This document shows, piece after piece, positions 9,601 through 18,944 of a stretch of DNA of 64,000 nt. Positions within the stretch are counted from its first letter, which is position 1. Each line of letters starts with the position of its first letter. The stretch comes from Flavobacterium johnsoniae UW101 (GTDB lineage Bacteria; Bacteroidota; Bacteroidia; Flavobacteriales; Flavobacteriaceae), in NCBI RefSeq assembly GCF_000016645.1, contig NC_009441.1, forward strand, positions 1,488,001-1,552,000. Direction: 5' to 3'. The notes under the pieces were generated by a model. That model saw nothing but the letters and a program-made list of their open reading frames with translations, searched no databases and had not been told where the DNA came from. A program made the position numbers and the translations under genes.

Positions 9601-11166
9601 CAGTCTTTGGCAGGATTTACAAAGGGTGAGGCCGACGTCTTGCGTAAAGCGATGGGTAAAAAGCAAAAAGACGTACTGGATAAAATGAAGCCCAAGTTTG
9701 TTGAACAAGCAGCACAAAAAGGACATGACGCCAAGATTTTGGAGAAAATCTGGAAAGACTGGGAAGCCTTTGCGAGTTACGCCTTCAACAAATCGCACTC
9801 GACTTGTTATGCCTGGATTGCGTACCAAACTGCTTATTTGAAAGCGCATTACCCTGCTGAATATATGGCGGCGGTACTTTCGAATAACATGAACGATATC
9901 AAACAAGTTTCTTTCTTCATGGAAGAATGTAAACGTATGGGATTACAGGTTCTTGGGCCTGACGTAAACGAATCGTACTATAAATTTACTGTAAACGATG
10001 ACTACGCAGTTCGTTTCGGAATGGGAGCTATCAAAGGTGTGGGTTCCGGAGCTGTAGAAACAATTGTAGAAAACAGAAAAGACGGAAGATATAAATCGAT
10101 TTTTGATTTGGCGAAACGAATTGATTTGCGTGCCGCCAATAAAAAAGCGATTGAAAACTTAGCGCTTGCCGGAGGTTTCGATTCATTTGAAGGAACAACC
10201 AGAGCGCAGTATTTCCACGACGATGGTGACGGAATTACATTCTACGAAAAAGCGATGCGTTATGGATCGAAGTTTCAGGAAAATGAAAACTCATCCCAAG
10301 TAAGTTTATTTGGAGAAGCCAGCGAAGTACAAATCGCAGAACCAGTTGTGCCTCCATGTGAAGACTGGAGTACGATGGAAAAACTGGCAAAAGAAAAAGA
10401 GGTTGTTGGAATTTATATTTCTGGACATCCGCTGGATGATTTTAGATTTGAGATGAAATACTTCTGTAATGCTCGTTTAGAAGCATTAAAAAGCATGAAT
10501 GAATATGTAGGTAAAAATCTAAATTTTGCCGGAATTATCAACAACGTACAGCATCGTGTGGCTAAGAATGGAAAAGGCTGGGCCGCTTTCAACTTAGAAG
10601 GATATGATGAAAGTTATGAGTTTAAGATTTTTGGTGAAGAATACCTGAAATTCCGCCATTTCTTAATTCAGAACAATTTTGCCTTTTTGAAAATATTAAT
10701 CAAAGACGGCTGGGTAAATCATGACACCGGTAAAAAAACAGATCCGAGAATGCAGTTTGTTGAGATTCGACAATTGCAGGACATTTTAGAAGCTTTTGCT
10801 AAAAAGCTGATTGTTTTATTGAATATTAAAGATCTTCATCCGGAGTTCATTCATAAACTGAGTCATTTGTTTAATGAAAACAAAGGAGATAATTCTGTGA
10901 CTTTTGAAATCATGGAATTAGAAAAAATAAAAAAACTGGTTGAGGTAGAGACTCCAACTGATTTTGAAGATGCTGATGATGCGGTTTTTGATGATGAAAA
11001 TGAAGATGCCGCAATTGAGGATACCAAAATACAAGAAGTAAATGAGGTAGAAGAAATAAAAGTAGTTACCAAGCTTACGATGCCAAGCAGAAGATTGAAA
11101 GTAAGAATTTCCACCGAGCTGCTGCAGGAATTGGAAAAAATGCAGATAAATTTTAAGTTGAACTAA
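6634..11166 (+). CDS. dnaE: DNA polymerase III alpha subunit with fused N-terminal exonuclease domain
   Basis: This replicative polymerase is 1510 residues from ATG 6634, well above the roughly 1160 of E. coli DnaE. The extra N-terminus is a complete DEDDh proofreading-type exonuclease: FDTETTG (D6, E8), NLGFDVN, and HNATADVE with the catalytic His and Asp. A PHP domain follows (HLHNHTQFS from about residue 263). The polymerase core includes GRGSAAGSAVAYCLG and the catalytic PDIDIDF (D689, D691). An OB-like region lies near the C-terminus, then an acidic tail. I recall similarly long DnaE proteins in flavobacteria. The longer frame from TTG 6523 is rejected because that codon is part of the -7 box. 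Confidence 0.96.
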   Translation: MYLIFDTETTGLPKRWDAPITDSDNWPRCIQIAWQLHDEMGQLIEHQDYLVKPEGFNIPYDAERIHGISTELAEADGITLAEVLEKFNIALSKTKFIVGQNLGFDVNIMGAEFHRMGVESQMASMPVLDTCTEVTASLLQLPGGRGGKFKLPTLTELHSYLFDQPFAEAHNATADVEATTRCFLELVRREVFTKEELDVPKEYFKEFQERNAEPFKLIGLKHINLKAASDKIREQLKALAGEGQQTVVSEEDKADFKAAKFAHLHNHTQFSVLQSTIGIGNIVAATAKNGMPAVAMTDTGNMMGAFHFVSAVMNHNKAASGKNKALVEAGEEPTETEIKPIVGCEFNICENHLDKSKKDNGYQVVLLAKNKAGYHNLAKMASIAYTEGFYYVPRIDKNIVEKYKGDIMVLSGNLYGEIPSKILNIGENQAEEALIWWKEQFGEDFYLEVMRHNQEDENRVNKTLIEFSQKHNVKLIATNNTYYLNKEDANAHDILLCVKDGEKQATPIGRGRGYRYGLPNQEYYFKSEAEMKKLFADLPEAIINIQEVIDKVEGYSLYRDVLLPKFEIPDEFMVPEDEEDGGVRGENKYLRHLTMEGAKRRYGEITESIQERLDFELMTISNSGYPGYFLIVQDFIAEARKMDVSVGPGRGSAAGSAVAYCLGITNIDPIKYDLLFERFLNPDRVSMPDIDIDFDDEGRGRVMDYVINKYGQKQVAQIITYGKMATKSAIRDTARVLDLPLFEADRIAKLIPGMMPSKWNLARFISESEEEVKKALRSDEFDNVKELIAIANEDDLAGETIQQAKILEGSMRNTGIHACGVIITPSDITNYVPVTTAKDSDLYVTQFDNSVAESAGLLKMDFLGLKTLTLIKDTVKLVKYRTGIDLDPDNFPIDDEETYALFQRGETVGIFQYESPGMQKYMKDLKPTVFGDLIAMNALYRPGPLEYIPSFVRRKNGDEEIKYDLDACAEYLSETYGITVYQEQVMLLSQSLAGFTKGEADVLRKAMGKKQKDVLDKMKPKFVEQAAQKGHDAKILEKIWKDWEAFASYAFNKSHSTCYAWIAYQTAYLKAHYPAEYMAAVLSNNMNDIKQVSFFMEECKRMGLQVLGPDVNESYYKFTVNDDYAVRFGMGAIKGVGSGAVETIVENRKDGRYKSIFDLAKRIDLRAANKKAIENLALAGGFDSFEGTTRAQYFHDDGDGITFYEKAMRYGSKFQENENSSQVSLFGEASEVQIAEPVVPPCEDWSTMEKLAKEKEVVGIYISGHPLDDFRFEMKYFCNARLEALKSMNEYVGKNLNFAGIINNVQHRVAKNGKGWAAFNLEGYDESYEFKIFGEEYLKFRHFLIQNNFAFLKILIKDGWVNHDTGKKTDPRMQFVEIRQLQDILEAFAKKLIVLLNIKDLHPEFIHKLSHLFNENKGDNSVTFEIMELEKIKKLVEVETPTDFEDADDAVFDDENEDAAIEDTKIQEVNEVEEIKVVTKLTMPSRRLKVRISTELLQELEKMQINFKLN

Positions 11167-11293
11167 ATTTTAACAGTTAAAATTTAGAAGAATGCATTTT
11201 TTTAGTGTTAAAATTATGCATGCATAATAGTTTTTTAGTAATATTGCTTGAAATTACAACGATTTCGTACCAAGTCTAACTAATCCAAATTAC

Positions 11294-11320
11294 AGAATAT
11301 GTTAAGATATTCTAAATTTG
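11294..11320 (+). promoter_or_regulatory. Promoter region with overlapping palindrome, outer-membrane barrel gene
   Basis: AGAATAT-6-ATATTCT is a perfect 7-bp inverted repeat (11294-11313) ending on the first base of a TAAATTTG -7 box (11313-11320), about 23 bp before the ATG. A protein bound there could block or assist the promoter. No clear -33 TTG is present. Confidence 0.4.
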
Positions 11321-11343
11321 TATAAATCAATTAAATCAGAATT

Positions 11344-12270
11344 ATGAAAAAGAACCTATTTTTATTAGGACTATTAGTTTGCTCAATGACAGCTGTGGCG
11401 CAGACAGAAAAAGCAGAAAAACCAGAAAGCTGGTATTTCAAATTAGGAGGATCATATTTTAATCAGACTGCTTCAACTGAATTTCCAACTGTTGGAGGGC
11501 ATGATGCAATGGATAGAACTTATGTAGGAGGAAAATTAGTATCTGAAAAAAGTGTTACTGGTTCTTTTGGACAAGGTTTTAGAACAGGAATCACTGCTGG
11601 TTACCGTTTTTCTACAAGAATTGGTTTTGAATTAGGTGTAAATTACTATACAAGTAATGATAAAAAGATGGCACAAACTACTTCGGATGTGCCTATCACT
11701 CCAGCTGGTGTGTATAGTTTTAAATCGGTAGGTCAAATTACTGCTTTTGATGTTGCTCCAGCCGTAGTAATGTTTTTAGGAGAACATAAAGGATTTGAGC
11801 CTTATACTAAAGTTGGTGTTTTAGTTCCAATTCATGGAGATTTAGAAATCACTTCAGATGCATATGCTCCAATTGCTTTTAGTCCAACAGGAACTCCAAC
11901 TGCTTTTGGAAATGTTCACAGTGTTGATAAAGTAAAACCAAATCCAACTATTGGATTTACAGCAGCATTAGGTACAACTTATAAACTTACTTCACACCTT
12001 TCAGCTTTTGCAGAATTAGAGTACCGTAACTTTACTGTACATGGTAAAACAAAAGAAACAACTGAATTTACTGTAAACGGACAAGATGCTTTAGCTACCA
12101 GAACTACTGCTCAAATCCATACTAATTACAGAGACGGTTTAGATGTGAATTCAAACAATGCTGCAACAAATCCTAATGGAGTTAACAAAGATAAACCAAT
12201 GGATGAGTTAAGCTCTTATGTAGGTATTTCAGGTTTAGGATTAACACTTGGAATTAAATACAGCCTTTAA
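11344..12270 (+). CDS. Outer-membrane beta-barrel protein
   Basis: The protein has 308 residues and a signal peptide MKKNLFLLGLLVCSMTAVAQ. The mature part alternates polar and hydrophobic residues with many Gly and aromatic residues (SWYFKLGGSYFNQT, GFELGVNYYTSND, HLSAFAELEYRNF) and ends in LGLTLGIKYSL, a typical last strand. This matches the porin/OmpW-like barrels of flavobacteria, but the transported or bound partner is unknown. It stands alone with its own promoter region and a strong terminator. Confidence 0.85.
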   Translation: MKKNLFLLGLLVCSMTAVAQTEKAEKPESWYFKLGGSYFNQTASTEFPTVGGHDAMDRTYVGGKLVSEKSVTGSFGQGFRTGITAGYRFSTRIGFELGVNYYTSNDKKMAQTTSDVPITPAGVYSFKSVGQITAFDVAPAVVMFLGEHKGFEPYTKVGVLVPIHGDLEITSDAYAPIAFSPTGTPTAFGNVHSVDKVKPNPTIGFTAALGTTYKLTSHLSAFAELEYRNFTVHGKTKETTEFTVNGQDALATRTTAQIHTNYRDGLDVNSNNAATNPNGVNKDKPMDELSSYVGISGLGLTLGIKYSL

Positions 12271-12297
12271 ATTTTATAGAAGTTTTTTAGTTTTTAG

Positions 12298-12333
12298 AAA
12301 AGAGGATATTCGTTAAGAATATCCTCTTTTTTT
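12298..12333 (+). terminator. Rho-independent terminator
   Basis: AAAAGAGGATATTC, loop GTTAA, GAATATCCTCTTTT, then further T residues: a perfect 14-bp stem. It ends the barrel gene and can also serve the convergent oxidoreductase gene. Confidence 0.9.
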
Positions 12334-12368
12334 ATGTGAGATTTCTTCTTTTTGGCGAAATACTATTG

Positions 12369-13364
12369 CTACGATTTAGATTCTCTAAACTCCTTTAAAA
12401 CTTCATCAATAACCCAGGTTGTTCTTGCGCCGGAAATCCCTTTTGATGGAGAAGCACCTTCTTTACCTAAAAGCTCAGTAATGACAGTTTCTATAAAAGG
12501 CTGTTGAATATGAAGCGGATTTTCGATAGCAAGACTTTCTTTTTCTCCATTTGCATATTGAATATGAATTGGATCATTTCCAAAAGTAGAGAAAGAAATT
12601 TTTCCTTTATCGCCTACAATTTCAGTATTGTCATAACGTTCAAAGCTGGCAAAATTCCAAATTCCAGATCCATGGATTCCGTTTTCAAATAAAAACGACA
12701 TTGAAACCGCATCTTCAGCCGGATATGCTTTTAACTGCGAAGTCGCATGTCCGCGAACAGATTTTATCGGACCTAAAACAAAATCAAGGAAATCTAAAGT
12801 ATGGCAGGCCAAATCGACAAAAATCCCGCCGCCTGAAATATGAGGCAGAACCGTCCACGGAAGATTGATTTCATCGTCATAACGCTCTTCAAAAGGATGA
12901 TATAAAACACAGTTTACATGTCGAATATTTCCTAATTTTCCCTGATCGATTATTTCTTTTATCTTTAAAAAACGGGGCAGAGCTCTTCTGTAATACGCAA
13001 CAAACAAAGGAACATTATGTTCTTTGCAAACGCTGATCATTTCATTGCATTCTTCAAAAGTCAATGCCATAGGTTTTTCTACATAAACCGGTTTTCCGGC
13101 TTTGGCACATAAAATAGTATATTCTTTATGAGAAGAAGGAGGAGTAGCAATATAAACCGCATCAACTTCGGGATCGTTTATTAAATCAGCTGCGTTCGAA
13201 TACCATTTCGGAACATTGTGGCGTTTGGCATAATCTTCGGCAAGTTTCGCATCTCTTCGCATCACAGCAACTAAAGCCGAGTTTGGTGCTTTCTGAAAAG
13301 CCGGTCCGCTTTTTACTTCGGTTACATTACCACAGCCTATAATTCCCCATTTTATAATTTTCAT
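12369..13364 (-). CDS. Gfo/Idh/MocA-family NAD(P)-dependent oxidoreductase
   Basis: The protein has 331 residues and an N-terminal Rossmann fold (WGIIGCGNVTEVKSGPAF). The family signature YVEKPMALTFEEC contains the catalytic-region EKP, followed by the GFO_IDH_MocA C-terminal alpha/beta domain. Members oxidise or reduce sugars or inositols; the substrate here is not evident. It is monocistronic by appearance. The repeat upstream (13385-13634) ends in a TAAATTTG box close to the start codon. Confidence 0.93.
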   Translation of the reverse strand: MKIIKWGIIGCGNVTEVKSGPAFQKAPNSALVAVMRRDAKLAEDYAKRHNVPKWYSNAADLINDPEVDAVYIATPPSSHKEYTILCAKAGKPVYVEKPMALTFEECNEMISVCKEHNVPLFVAYYRRALPRFLKIKEIIDQGKLGNIRHVNCVLYHPFEERYDDEINLPWTVLPHISGGGIFVDLACHTLDFLDFVLGPIKSVRGHATSQLKAYPAEDAVSMSFLFENGIHGSGIWNFASFERYDNTEIVGDKGKISFSTFGNDPIHIQYANGEKESLAIENPLHIQQPFIETVITELLGKEGASPSKGISGARTTWVIDEVLKEFRESKS

Positions 13365-13384
13365 GGTTTAAGTTTTAAGTTTCT

Positions 13385-13392
13385 CAAATTTA
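13385..13392 (-). promoter_or_regulatory. -7-like box at the edge of a repeat, upstream of the Gfo/Idh gene
   Basis: On the minus strand TAAATTTG (13392-13385) lies about 20 bp before the start codon and is directly joined to the repeat end CGTGGCAAACCTTTTTT. The same junction precedes murF-alr at 20527. No -33 TTG was seen. Confidence 0.45.
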
Positions 13393-13399
13393 AAAAAGG

Positions 13400-13634
13400 T
13401 TTGCCACGAATTACACGAATTTCCACGAATTTATTTTTTGAAGTTTTGCCACAGATTAAAGGATTTTCACAGATTAAAAAGTAAAAGCACAGTGGATAAA
13501 TCATTTTAATCCTTTTAATCTGTGGCAAAAAAATTAGGATGCAGCTTTTAAAAATTTGAATTCGTGGAAATTCGTGTAATTCGTGGCAAAACAAAAAGCC
13601 ACAAATTCACAAAAATAATTCGTGAATTCGTGGC
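13400..13634. repeat. Nested inverted repeats, family B (GCCACGAATTACACGAATT)
   Basis: The outer arms 13400-13431 and 13559-13590 are a perfect 32-bp inverted repeat. Inside them, arms around 13444-13465 and 13508-13530 (GCCACAGATTAAAGGATT and its complement) form a second stem. A third hairpin (13598-13634, GCCAC...GTGGC) abuts the end. The copy at 20323-20480 has the same outer/inner order. Reading frames here are by-products of the repeat. Confidence 0.92.
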
Positions 13635-13657
13635 TGAAAAAAACTTAGTTTAAAGTC

Positions 13658-15760
13658 TTACTTTTTAGGCAAAGCTTTAAAACCCATATTGTAAAGCGTG
13701 AAAGCCTGAATGTCTACATTTTCCTGAATTGTAGCTGCAACAGATTTTCCTGCACCATGACCTGCTTTTACATCAATTCTAATTAAAACCGGATTTTCTC
13801 CTGCTTGTTTGTCTTGTAATTCAGCAGCAAATTTAAAACTGTGAGCCGGAACAACACGATCATCATGATCTCCGGTTGTTACCATTGTTGCCGGATATTT
13901 TGTTCCCTTTTTAACGTTTTGAACAGGAGAATAACCTTTTAAGTATTCAAACATTTCCTTACTGTCCTGAGCAGTTCCGTAATCGTATGCCCAGCCCGCG
14001 CCAGCTGTAAAAGTATGGTAACGAAGCATATCCATAACACCAACTGCAGGCAGTGCTACCTTCATTAAATCTGGACGCTGTGTCATAGTTGCGCCAACCA
14101 ATAAACCTCCGTTAGATCCTCCGCGAATAGCTAAATAATCAGATGAGGTATATTTTTGAGCAATTAAATATTCTGCAGCAGCGATAAAATCATCAAATAC
14201 ATTTTGCTTTTGAAGTTTTGTTCCTGCATCATGCCATTTCTTTCCATATTCACCGCCTCCTCTTAAATTGGCAACAGCATAAACTCCGCCGTTTTCCATC
14301 CAAACTGCATTAGCAATACTAAAACTTGGTGTTAAACTAATATTGAATCCACCGTAACCATAAAGAATAGTTGGATTTTTACCGTCTAATTTTGTTCCTT
14401 TTTTATACGTAATAATCATAGGAACTTTTGTACCGTCTTTTGAAGTATAGAAAACTTGTTTAGACTCGTAATCTTCACTTTTAAAATCAACTTTTGGTTT
14501 TTGATAAATTTCTGATTTTCCAGATTTTGGTTCAAAAGAAAAAATAGATCCCGGAGTTGTATAATTTGTAAAGCTGTAATACAAAATCTTTTCTTCTTTT
14601 TTAGCACCAAATCCGCCGGCAGTTCCAACGGCAGGAAGTTTGATTTCGCGGACTAATTTACCGTTGTAATCATATTGTAAAACCAATGAAACGGCATCTT
14701 TTGTATAGTTAGCAAAGAAATATCCGCCGCCTGTTGATGGAGATAAAACATTCTCTGTTTCTTTAATAAAATCTTTCCAGTTTTCCTGTTTTGGATTGCT
14801 GAAATCTACAGTAACCACTCTGCCGTTAGGAGCATTATAATCAGTGTGAATGAATAATTTTGTTCCTTCGTTTTCGATAATCGAATTGTCAGTATTAAAA
14901 TTATCTACAATCGTAATAATTGGACTGTTTGGTGTTTTTAAATCTTTAATATACAGTTCGTTTCCGTAAGTAGAATTAGCAGCTGTAATTACTAAATAAT
15001 GATTGTCTTCGGTAACATAACCGCCAACATATCTTCTTTTTTGATCGGCTCCAAAAATTACTTTATCTTCTTTTTGAGAAGTTCCTAACTTGTGGAAATA
15101 CAATTTATGCTGATCTGTTTTGGCAGATAATTCACTTCCTTTTGGCTTATCATAACTAGAATAGTAGAAACCTTCATTTCCAAGCCACGAAATACCGCTG
15201 AATTTAACATCAACTAAAGTATCTTCTACAACTTTTTTAGACAATGCATCAATAATAATCACTTTTCTCCAGTCGCTTCCGCCTTCAGAAATTGCATAAG
15301 CAGCCTTACTTCCGTCTTTAGAAAAATCTAAACCGCCAAGAGAAGTAGTTCCGTCTTTAGAGAAAGTATTCGGATCAAGAAAAACTTCTTCTTTACCGCT
15401 TTGATCTTTTCTGTAAACAACAGATTGATTTTGAAGTCCGTTATTTTTATAGTAATACGTAAATTTTCCTTCTTTAAACGGAGCGCCTATTTTTTCATAG
15501 TTCCAAAGTTTTTCCATTCGTTTTTTAAGTTCCTCACGAAACGGAATTTTATCTAAATAACCATACGTTACTTCATTTTCAGCTTTTACCCAAGCACCTG
15601 TTTCAGCAGATTTATCATCTTCAAGCCAACGGTACGGATCGCTTACTTTAGTGTCAAAATATACATCGACAGTTTCACCTTTTTTGGTTTCGGGATATTT
15701 AATTTGTGCAAACGAAATTCCTGCGGTTGTAAGTGCCATTAATAAAAATGTTTTTTTCAT
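13658..15760 (-). CDS. Prolyl oligopeptidase family serine peptidase (S9A), secreted
   Basis: The protein has 700 residues and a signal peptide [18 protein letters not shown], so it is exported, probably to the periplasm. After an N-terminal segment ([14 protein letters not shown]...DPYRWLEDD) comes the beta-propeller. The C-terminal alpha/beta-hydrolase domain has the triad Ser549 in GGSNGGLL, Asp near 634 in DHDDRVVP, and His668 in AGHGAG. The enzyme cleaves after proline in short peptides. The length is typical for S9A peptidases. Confidence 0.95.
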   Translation of the reverse strand: MKKTFLLMALTTAGISFAQIKYPETKKGETVDVYFDTKVSDPYRWLEDDKSAETGAWVKAENEVTYGYLDKIPFREELKKRMEKLWNYEKIGAPFKEGKFTYYYKNNGLQNQSVVYRKDQSGKEEVFLDPNTFSKDGTTSLGGLDFSKDGSKAAYAISEGGSDWRKVIIIDALSKKVVEDTLVDVKFSGISWLGNEGFYYSSYDKPKGSELSAKTDQHKLYFHKLGTSQKEDKVIFGADQKRRYVGGYVTEDNHYLVITAANSTYGNELYIKDLKTPNSPIITIVDNFNTDNSIIENEGTKLFIHTDYNAPNGRVVTVDFSNPKQENWKDFIKETENVLSPSTGGGYFFANYTKDAVSLVLQYDYNGKLVREIKLPAVGTAGGFGAKKEEKILYYSFTNYTTPGSIFSFEPKSGKSEIYQKPKVDFKSEDYESKQVFYTSKDGTKVPMIITYKKGTKLDGKNPTILYGYGGFNISLTPSFSIANAVWMENGGVYAVANLRGGGEYGKKWHDAGTKLQKQNVFDDFIAAAEYLIAQKYTSSDYLAIRGGSNGGLLVGATMTQRPDLMKVALPAVGVMDMLRYHTFTAGAGWAYDYGTAQDSKEMFEYLKGYSPVQNVKKGTKYPATMVTTGDHDDRVVPAHSFKFAAELQDKQAGENPVLIRIDVKAGHGAGKSVAATIQENVDIQAFTLYNMGFKALPKK

Positions 15761-15818
15761 AGTTAGTTTTTATCTGTTGTAACAAAAATAGCGCTTTTTG
15801 TGAGATTGTTGTGTTACT

Positions 15819-15995
15819 AACCGCAAAGAACGCAAAGAGTTTACGCAAAGCACGCAAAATTAATCTCGCAAAGACGCGGAGGCGCAAAGTTTTAAAATTT
15901 CTTTGCGGCTTGGCGTCTTTGCGAGAATCTTTTAATCGTCATTTTATAAAATAAAACTTAGCGAACCTTGCGTAATACTTTGCGCTCTTTGCGGT
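15819..15995. repeat. Nested inverted repeats, family C (CCGCAAAGAACGCAAAG)
   Basis: The outer arms begin AACCGCAAAG at 15819 and end CTCTTTGCGGTT near 15995. The inner arms are TCTCGCAAAGACGC (from about 15864) and GCGTCTTTGCGAGA (to about 15927). The CGCAAAG word recurs many times, and a related degraded copy lies near 56936-57010. Confidence 0.85.
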
Positions 15996-16006
15996 TAAAT
16001 TTAAAA

Positions 16007-18214
16007 TTATAAATTAAAATTAACTCCCAAAACGATGTTTCTTCCAATGTTCGGAATACCGTCAGTTTTTAATCTTGAAAGGTGTGCAATATATTTTTTG
16101 TCGAATAAATTGTTTCCGTTTAAGTTAATGTCAAAAGCAGTTTTTCCTAGTTTTACCGTTCCTCCAAAACCTAAATTTACCAAAGTATACCCTTTAGAAG
16201 CTGTTTCAAAACCGCTTACATTATCCTGGCTGAAAGTCGAAGAAACATTTAAAGAAGCAAAGCCTTCGCTTAACCAGTCTTTGATGTTAAATTCAGTTCT
16301 AAGCGTATTGTTCCAGTTGTTTGCCGGAATTAACGGCAGATAATCATCATTGTCTTTTTTACCTGTAACCGTTTCAAAACTGGTCTCAAAATGTAACCAG
16401 TCTAAAGGATGCGGGTGAAAGTGTAAACCAACTTCGCCACCATATAATTTTGCATTATCCTGAACATAAGCAAAAACATCATTATCCTCACGAACTTCTC
16501 CAGTTGGCGAAGTATAGATATAATTGTTTACGTGATTGTAAAATCCGTTTACAAAGAATTCAAAGTGCGTGTTTTTGTATTCTAAATTCAAATCAGTCTG
16601 AACGTTTTGTTCAGTTTTCAAATTAGCATTTCCAATTTCATAACGATTTGTTCCTTCGTGAACACCGTTTGAAGTTAATTCGGCTAAGTTTGGTGCTCTA
16701 AAACCAGTAGCAACATTTAAACGAAGCGTTAATGGTTCAGCTAATTTTGTTTTATATCCTAAAGAAGCATTAAAGCTGTCAAAAGATCTGTCAAGAGGAA
16801 GGAAATAACCTTCTTCGCCTTCAATTCCATGTGCTATTGAAGTAATATTTCGGTTGTCAAAACGCAGTCCAGCCTGAATAACACTGTTGTCCCATTCGTA
16901 ATTTGCAGTTCCAAAAACTCCAAAATCGTTTGTTGTAGCATCTGGAATTAAATATTCTTCACCCGAATTTTTATTCGTTTGATGCATTCCCTGAACGCCT
17001 AAAATAGTTTCAATTTTTCCGAATTTTGGAAAATGATATTTTGCATTATAGTTGAAAGTATTCAATTTCATGTGAAGAGAAGCTTCGTTACTGTCTTCAA
17101 ATTCGCTTCTGTCATTAGAGATATATCCTAAATCAACATCAAGTTTTGAGTTTTCAAAAAAGATAACATTGTTTAAACTCAATAAATGATTAAAAATTCC
17201 CTGTCTTGGAAACTGCGTGTCTTTGCTTGAAGACTGCTCAGCAATTCCATCTTCCGGAATTCCAATATCCAATTTATTGTAATTGTATCTCAAAACACTA
17301 GAAAAACTCGAATTGCTGTAGCCAATTCCGGTTTTAAAATCAGTTTCGTTGTAACGTGAATTAGTTACACGATCACCATCGGCAATTTTGTAATCTGAAT
17401 GCGTGTTGTAACTTCCGCGAGCCAGAAATTTCCAGTTGTCTGTAGAAGTTTTTAAACCAATAGAAGAATTACTTCCTTGTGTATTTGTAAAATATTTTTG
17501 GCTGAAATTAGCTTTAAAAGTACCTGCATCAGCAAATTTTTCAGGATTAAAATATAAAACCCCTCCCAAAGCATCAGAGCCGTATAATAAAGATGCCGGA
17601 CCTTTAATTACTTCAACACTTTCTATTCCGGCATCGTTTAAACCTAAACCATGTTCGTCTCCAAACTGCTGATTTTCGATACGAACGCCTTGAGAATAAA
17701 CCAATACACGATTACCGCTTAATCCACGAATTACGGGTTTCCCAATAGAAGTTCCGGTAGAAATCTGTGCTACTCCGGGAATAGTTGCCAAACCTTCAAT
17801 TAAAGTTGAAGTTCCTTTTTGCTGTAATGTTTTGATGCTTTCATGCTCAATTTTCATTACGTTTTGTGACTGCAGTTTATTGAAAGGAGTTGAAACCACA
17901 ACTTCATCCATTTCCAGAATCGATTCTTCAAGAGTAATATCTAAAGTATTTTGCTTCAATAATTTTGCAATAGTTTTATTTTGATTGGCATATCCAACAT
18001 AAGTAAAAGCAATTCGAAGACTTCCGTTTGGAAGATTGTTCAATTCGTATTTCCCGTTTGCATCTGTAGTGGTTCCTTTATGTAATTCAGGTGCATAAAC
18101 TGAAACGCCCGGTAATGGATTATTTTGATTATCGGTTACAGTTCCTGAAACTGAATTTTGGGCAGAAAGCAAGCCCGAAAACCCTAAAACAAGGGCTATT
18201 ATGAATTTTTTCAT
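16007..18214 (-). CDS. TonB-dependent outer-membrane receptor, possibly for a metal
   Basis: The protein has 735 residues and a signal peptide MKKFIIALVLGFSGLLSAQ. A carboxypeptidase-regulatory-like domain follows (VSGTVTDNQNNPLPGVSVYA, about 20-105), then the plug (residues about 110-230, with PVIRGLSGNRVLVYSQG and IEVIKGPASLLYGSDALGG-type text) and the 22-strand barrel ending NIVLGVNFNL. The RVLVYSQGVRIE and HGLGLND segments resemble CirA/zinc-type receptors. The upstream small protein is rich in His and Cys, which points to metal import (inference). Confidence 0.93.
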   Translation of the reverse strand: MKKFIIALVLGFSGLLSAQNSVSGTVTDNQNNPLPGVSVYAPELHKGTTTDANGKYELNNLPNGSLRIAFTYVGYANQNKTIAKLLKQNTLDITLEESILEMDEVVVSTPFNKLQSQNVMKIEHESIKTLQQKGTSTLIEGLATIPGVAQISTGTSIGKPVIRGLSGNRVLVYSQGVRIENQQFGDEHGLGLNDAGIESVEVIKGPASLLYGSDALGGVLYFNPEKFADAGTFKANFSQKYFTNTQGSNSSIGLKTSTDNWKFLARGSYNTHSDYKIADGDRVTNSRYNETDFKTGIGYSNSSFSSVLRYNYNKLDIGIPEDGIAEQSSSKDTQFPRQGIFNHLLSLNNVIFFENSKLDVDLGYISNDRSEFEDSNEASLHMKLNTFNYNAKYHFPKFGKIETILGVQGMHQTNKNSGEEYLIPDATTNDFGVFGTANYEWDNSVIQAGLRFDNRNITSIAHGIEGEEGYFLPLDRSFDSFNASLGYKTKLAEPLTLRLNVATGFRAPNLAELTSNGVHEGTNRYEIGNANLKTEQNVQTDLNLEYKNTHFEFFVNGFYNHVNNYIYTSPTGEVREDNDVFAYVQDNAKLYGGEVGLHFHPHPLDWLHFETSFETVTGKKDNDDYLPLIPANNWNNTLRTEFNIKDWLSEGFASLNVSSTFSQDNVSGFETASKGYTLVNLGFGGTVKLGKTAFDINLNGNNLFDKKYIAHLSRLKTDGIPNIGRNIVLGVNFNL

Positions 18215-18370
18215 TTGAAAAATGTGCTATAGTTAAATTGATTTTTTTCTTTTAAATGAAATTAAAACCAACAGCAAAGCATTCTGATCCTGATTGATAA
18301 AAATAGGATTAGGAAACTCAATGTCGTTTTGAATTTAGTTTAAAAAGAAATGTGATTTTTTAATGGCGGT

Positions 18371-18721
18371 TTAAACTATAGCTGCCGGCGGCCCCCGAAG
18401 TAAATATGAAGGTCTTGAAATTGAAAAAATCTTTTCTGACAGTGGTAAAAAATAAGGAATCTGACTGTCAAAAGAATGAAATTGGAAAGAGAAACTTTCT
18501 GGAACAATAAAGGTTTCAAAAGCAAAATTACAAACAAAACATAGATCGTAATTGTGGTGCTGATGCGTTATTTCGCCATTTGGATCGTTATAATCGTGAT
18601 GACATTGTTTTTCAGAAAGCTGTTTTACAATATGCTCATAACTGTGTATTGACTGAAACAATATCGAGAACAATACTGTTACAGCAAATGAGAAACTTAA
18701 TATGAGCTGTTTTTTCTTCAT
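18371..18721 (-). CDS. Small His/Cys-rich exported or membrane protein, function unknown
   Basis: The protein has 116 residues from ATG 18721; a TTG nine bases upstream is less likely because it lies in the -7 box. An N-terminal hydrophobic segment (about 7-25) is followed by CHHDYNDPNGEITHQHH (40-56) and CFVC (61-64), a likely metal-binding cluster. The end LRGPP resembles DUF2946-type proteins, which are tied to metal homeostasis. It precedes the TonB receptor on the same strand by 156 bp, so the two may act together. No catalytic motif was seen. Confidence 0.75.
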   Translation of the reverse strand: MKKKQLILSFSFAVTVLFSILFQSIHSYEHIVKQLSEKQCHHDYNDPNGEITHQHHNYDLCFVCNFAFETFIVPESFSFQFHSFDSQIPYFLPLSEKIFSISRPSYLLRGPPAAIV

Positions 18722-18727
18722 CAACCA

Positions 18728-18757
18728 CAAAGGTATAAAAGATCATACAATTACAAA
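18728..18757 (-). promoter_or_regulatory. Promoter of the His/Cys-rich gene, very close to its ATG
   Basis: On the minus strand TTTG (18757-18754), 18 bases, then TACCTTTG (18735-18728). The box ends only 6 bp before the ATG, so the transcript may be leaderless or nearly so. Confidence 0.6.
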
Positions 18758-18944
18758 TCTATTTTTTAAATTCTGCTGCATAATCTTTGAAAAAACTTCA
18801 GTAAAACCAATTATTTGTAATCAAAAAAAGAATAATTACTTTCTAATCACATCCTGAACTAGCATTATATTATATTTGTAAGTGAAATAAATTGATTCTA
18901 TAAAACGTTTATTTTGTAAAACCTCTTTTAAACTCAAAAAATCT

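Noticed and set aside
13361..13594. 77-codon frame upstream of the Gfo/Idh gene
   Set aside because: Lies almost wholly in the nested inverted repeat; translation is repeat vocabulary (HELHEFPRIQ).
15699..15887. 62-codon frame before the prolyl oligopeptidase gene
   Set aside because: Overlaps the signal-peptide region of the peptidase in another frame and runs into the CGCAAAG repeat.
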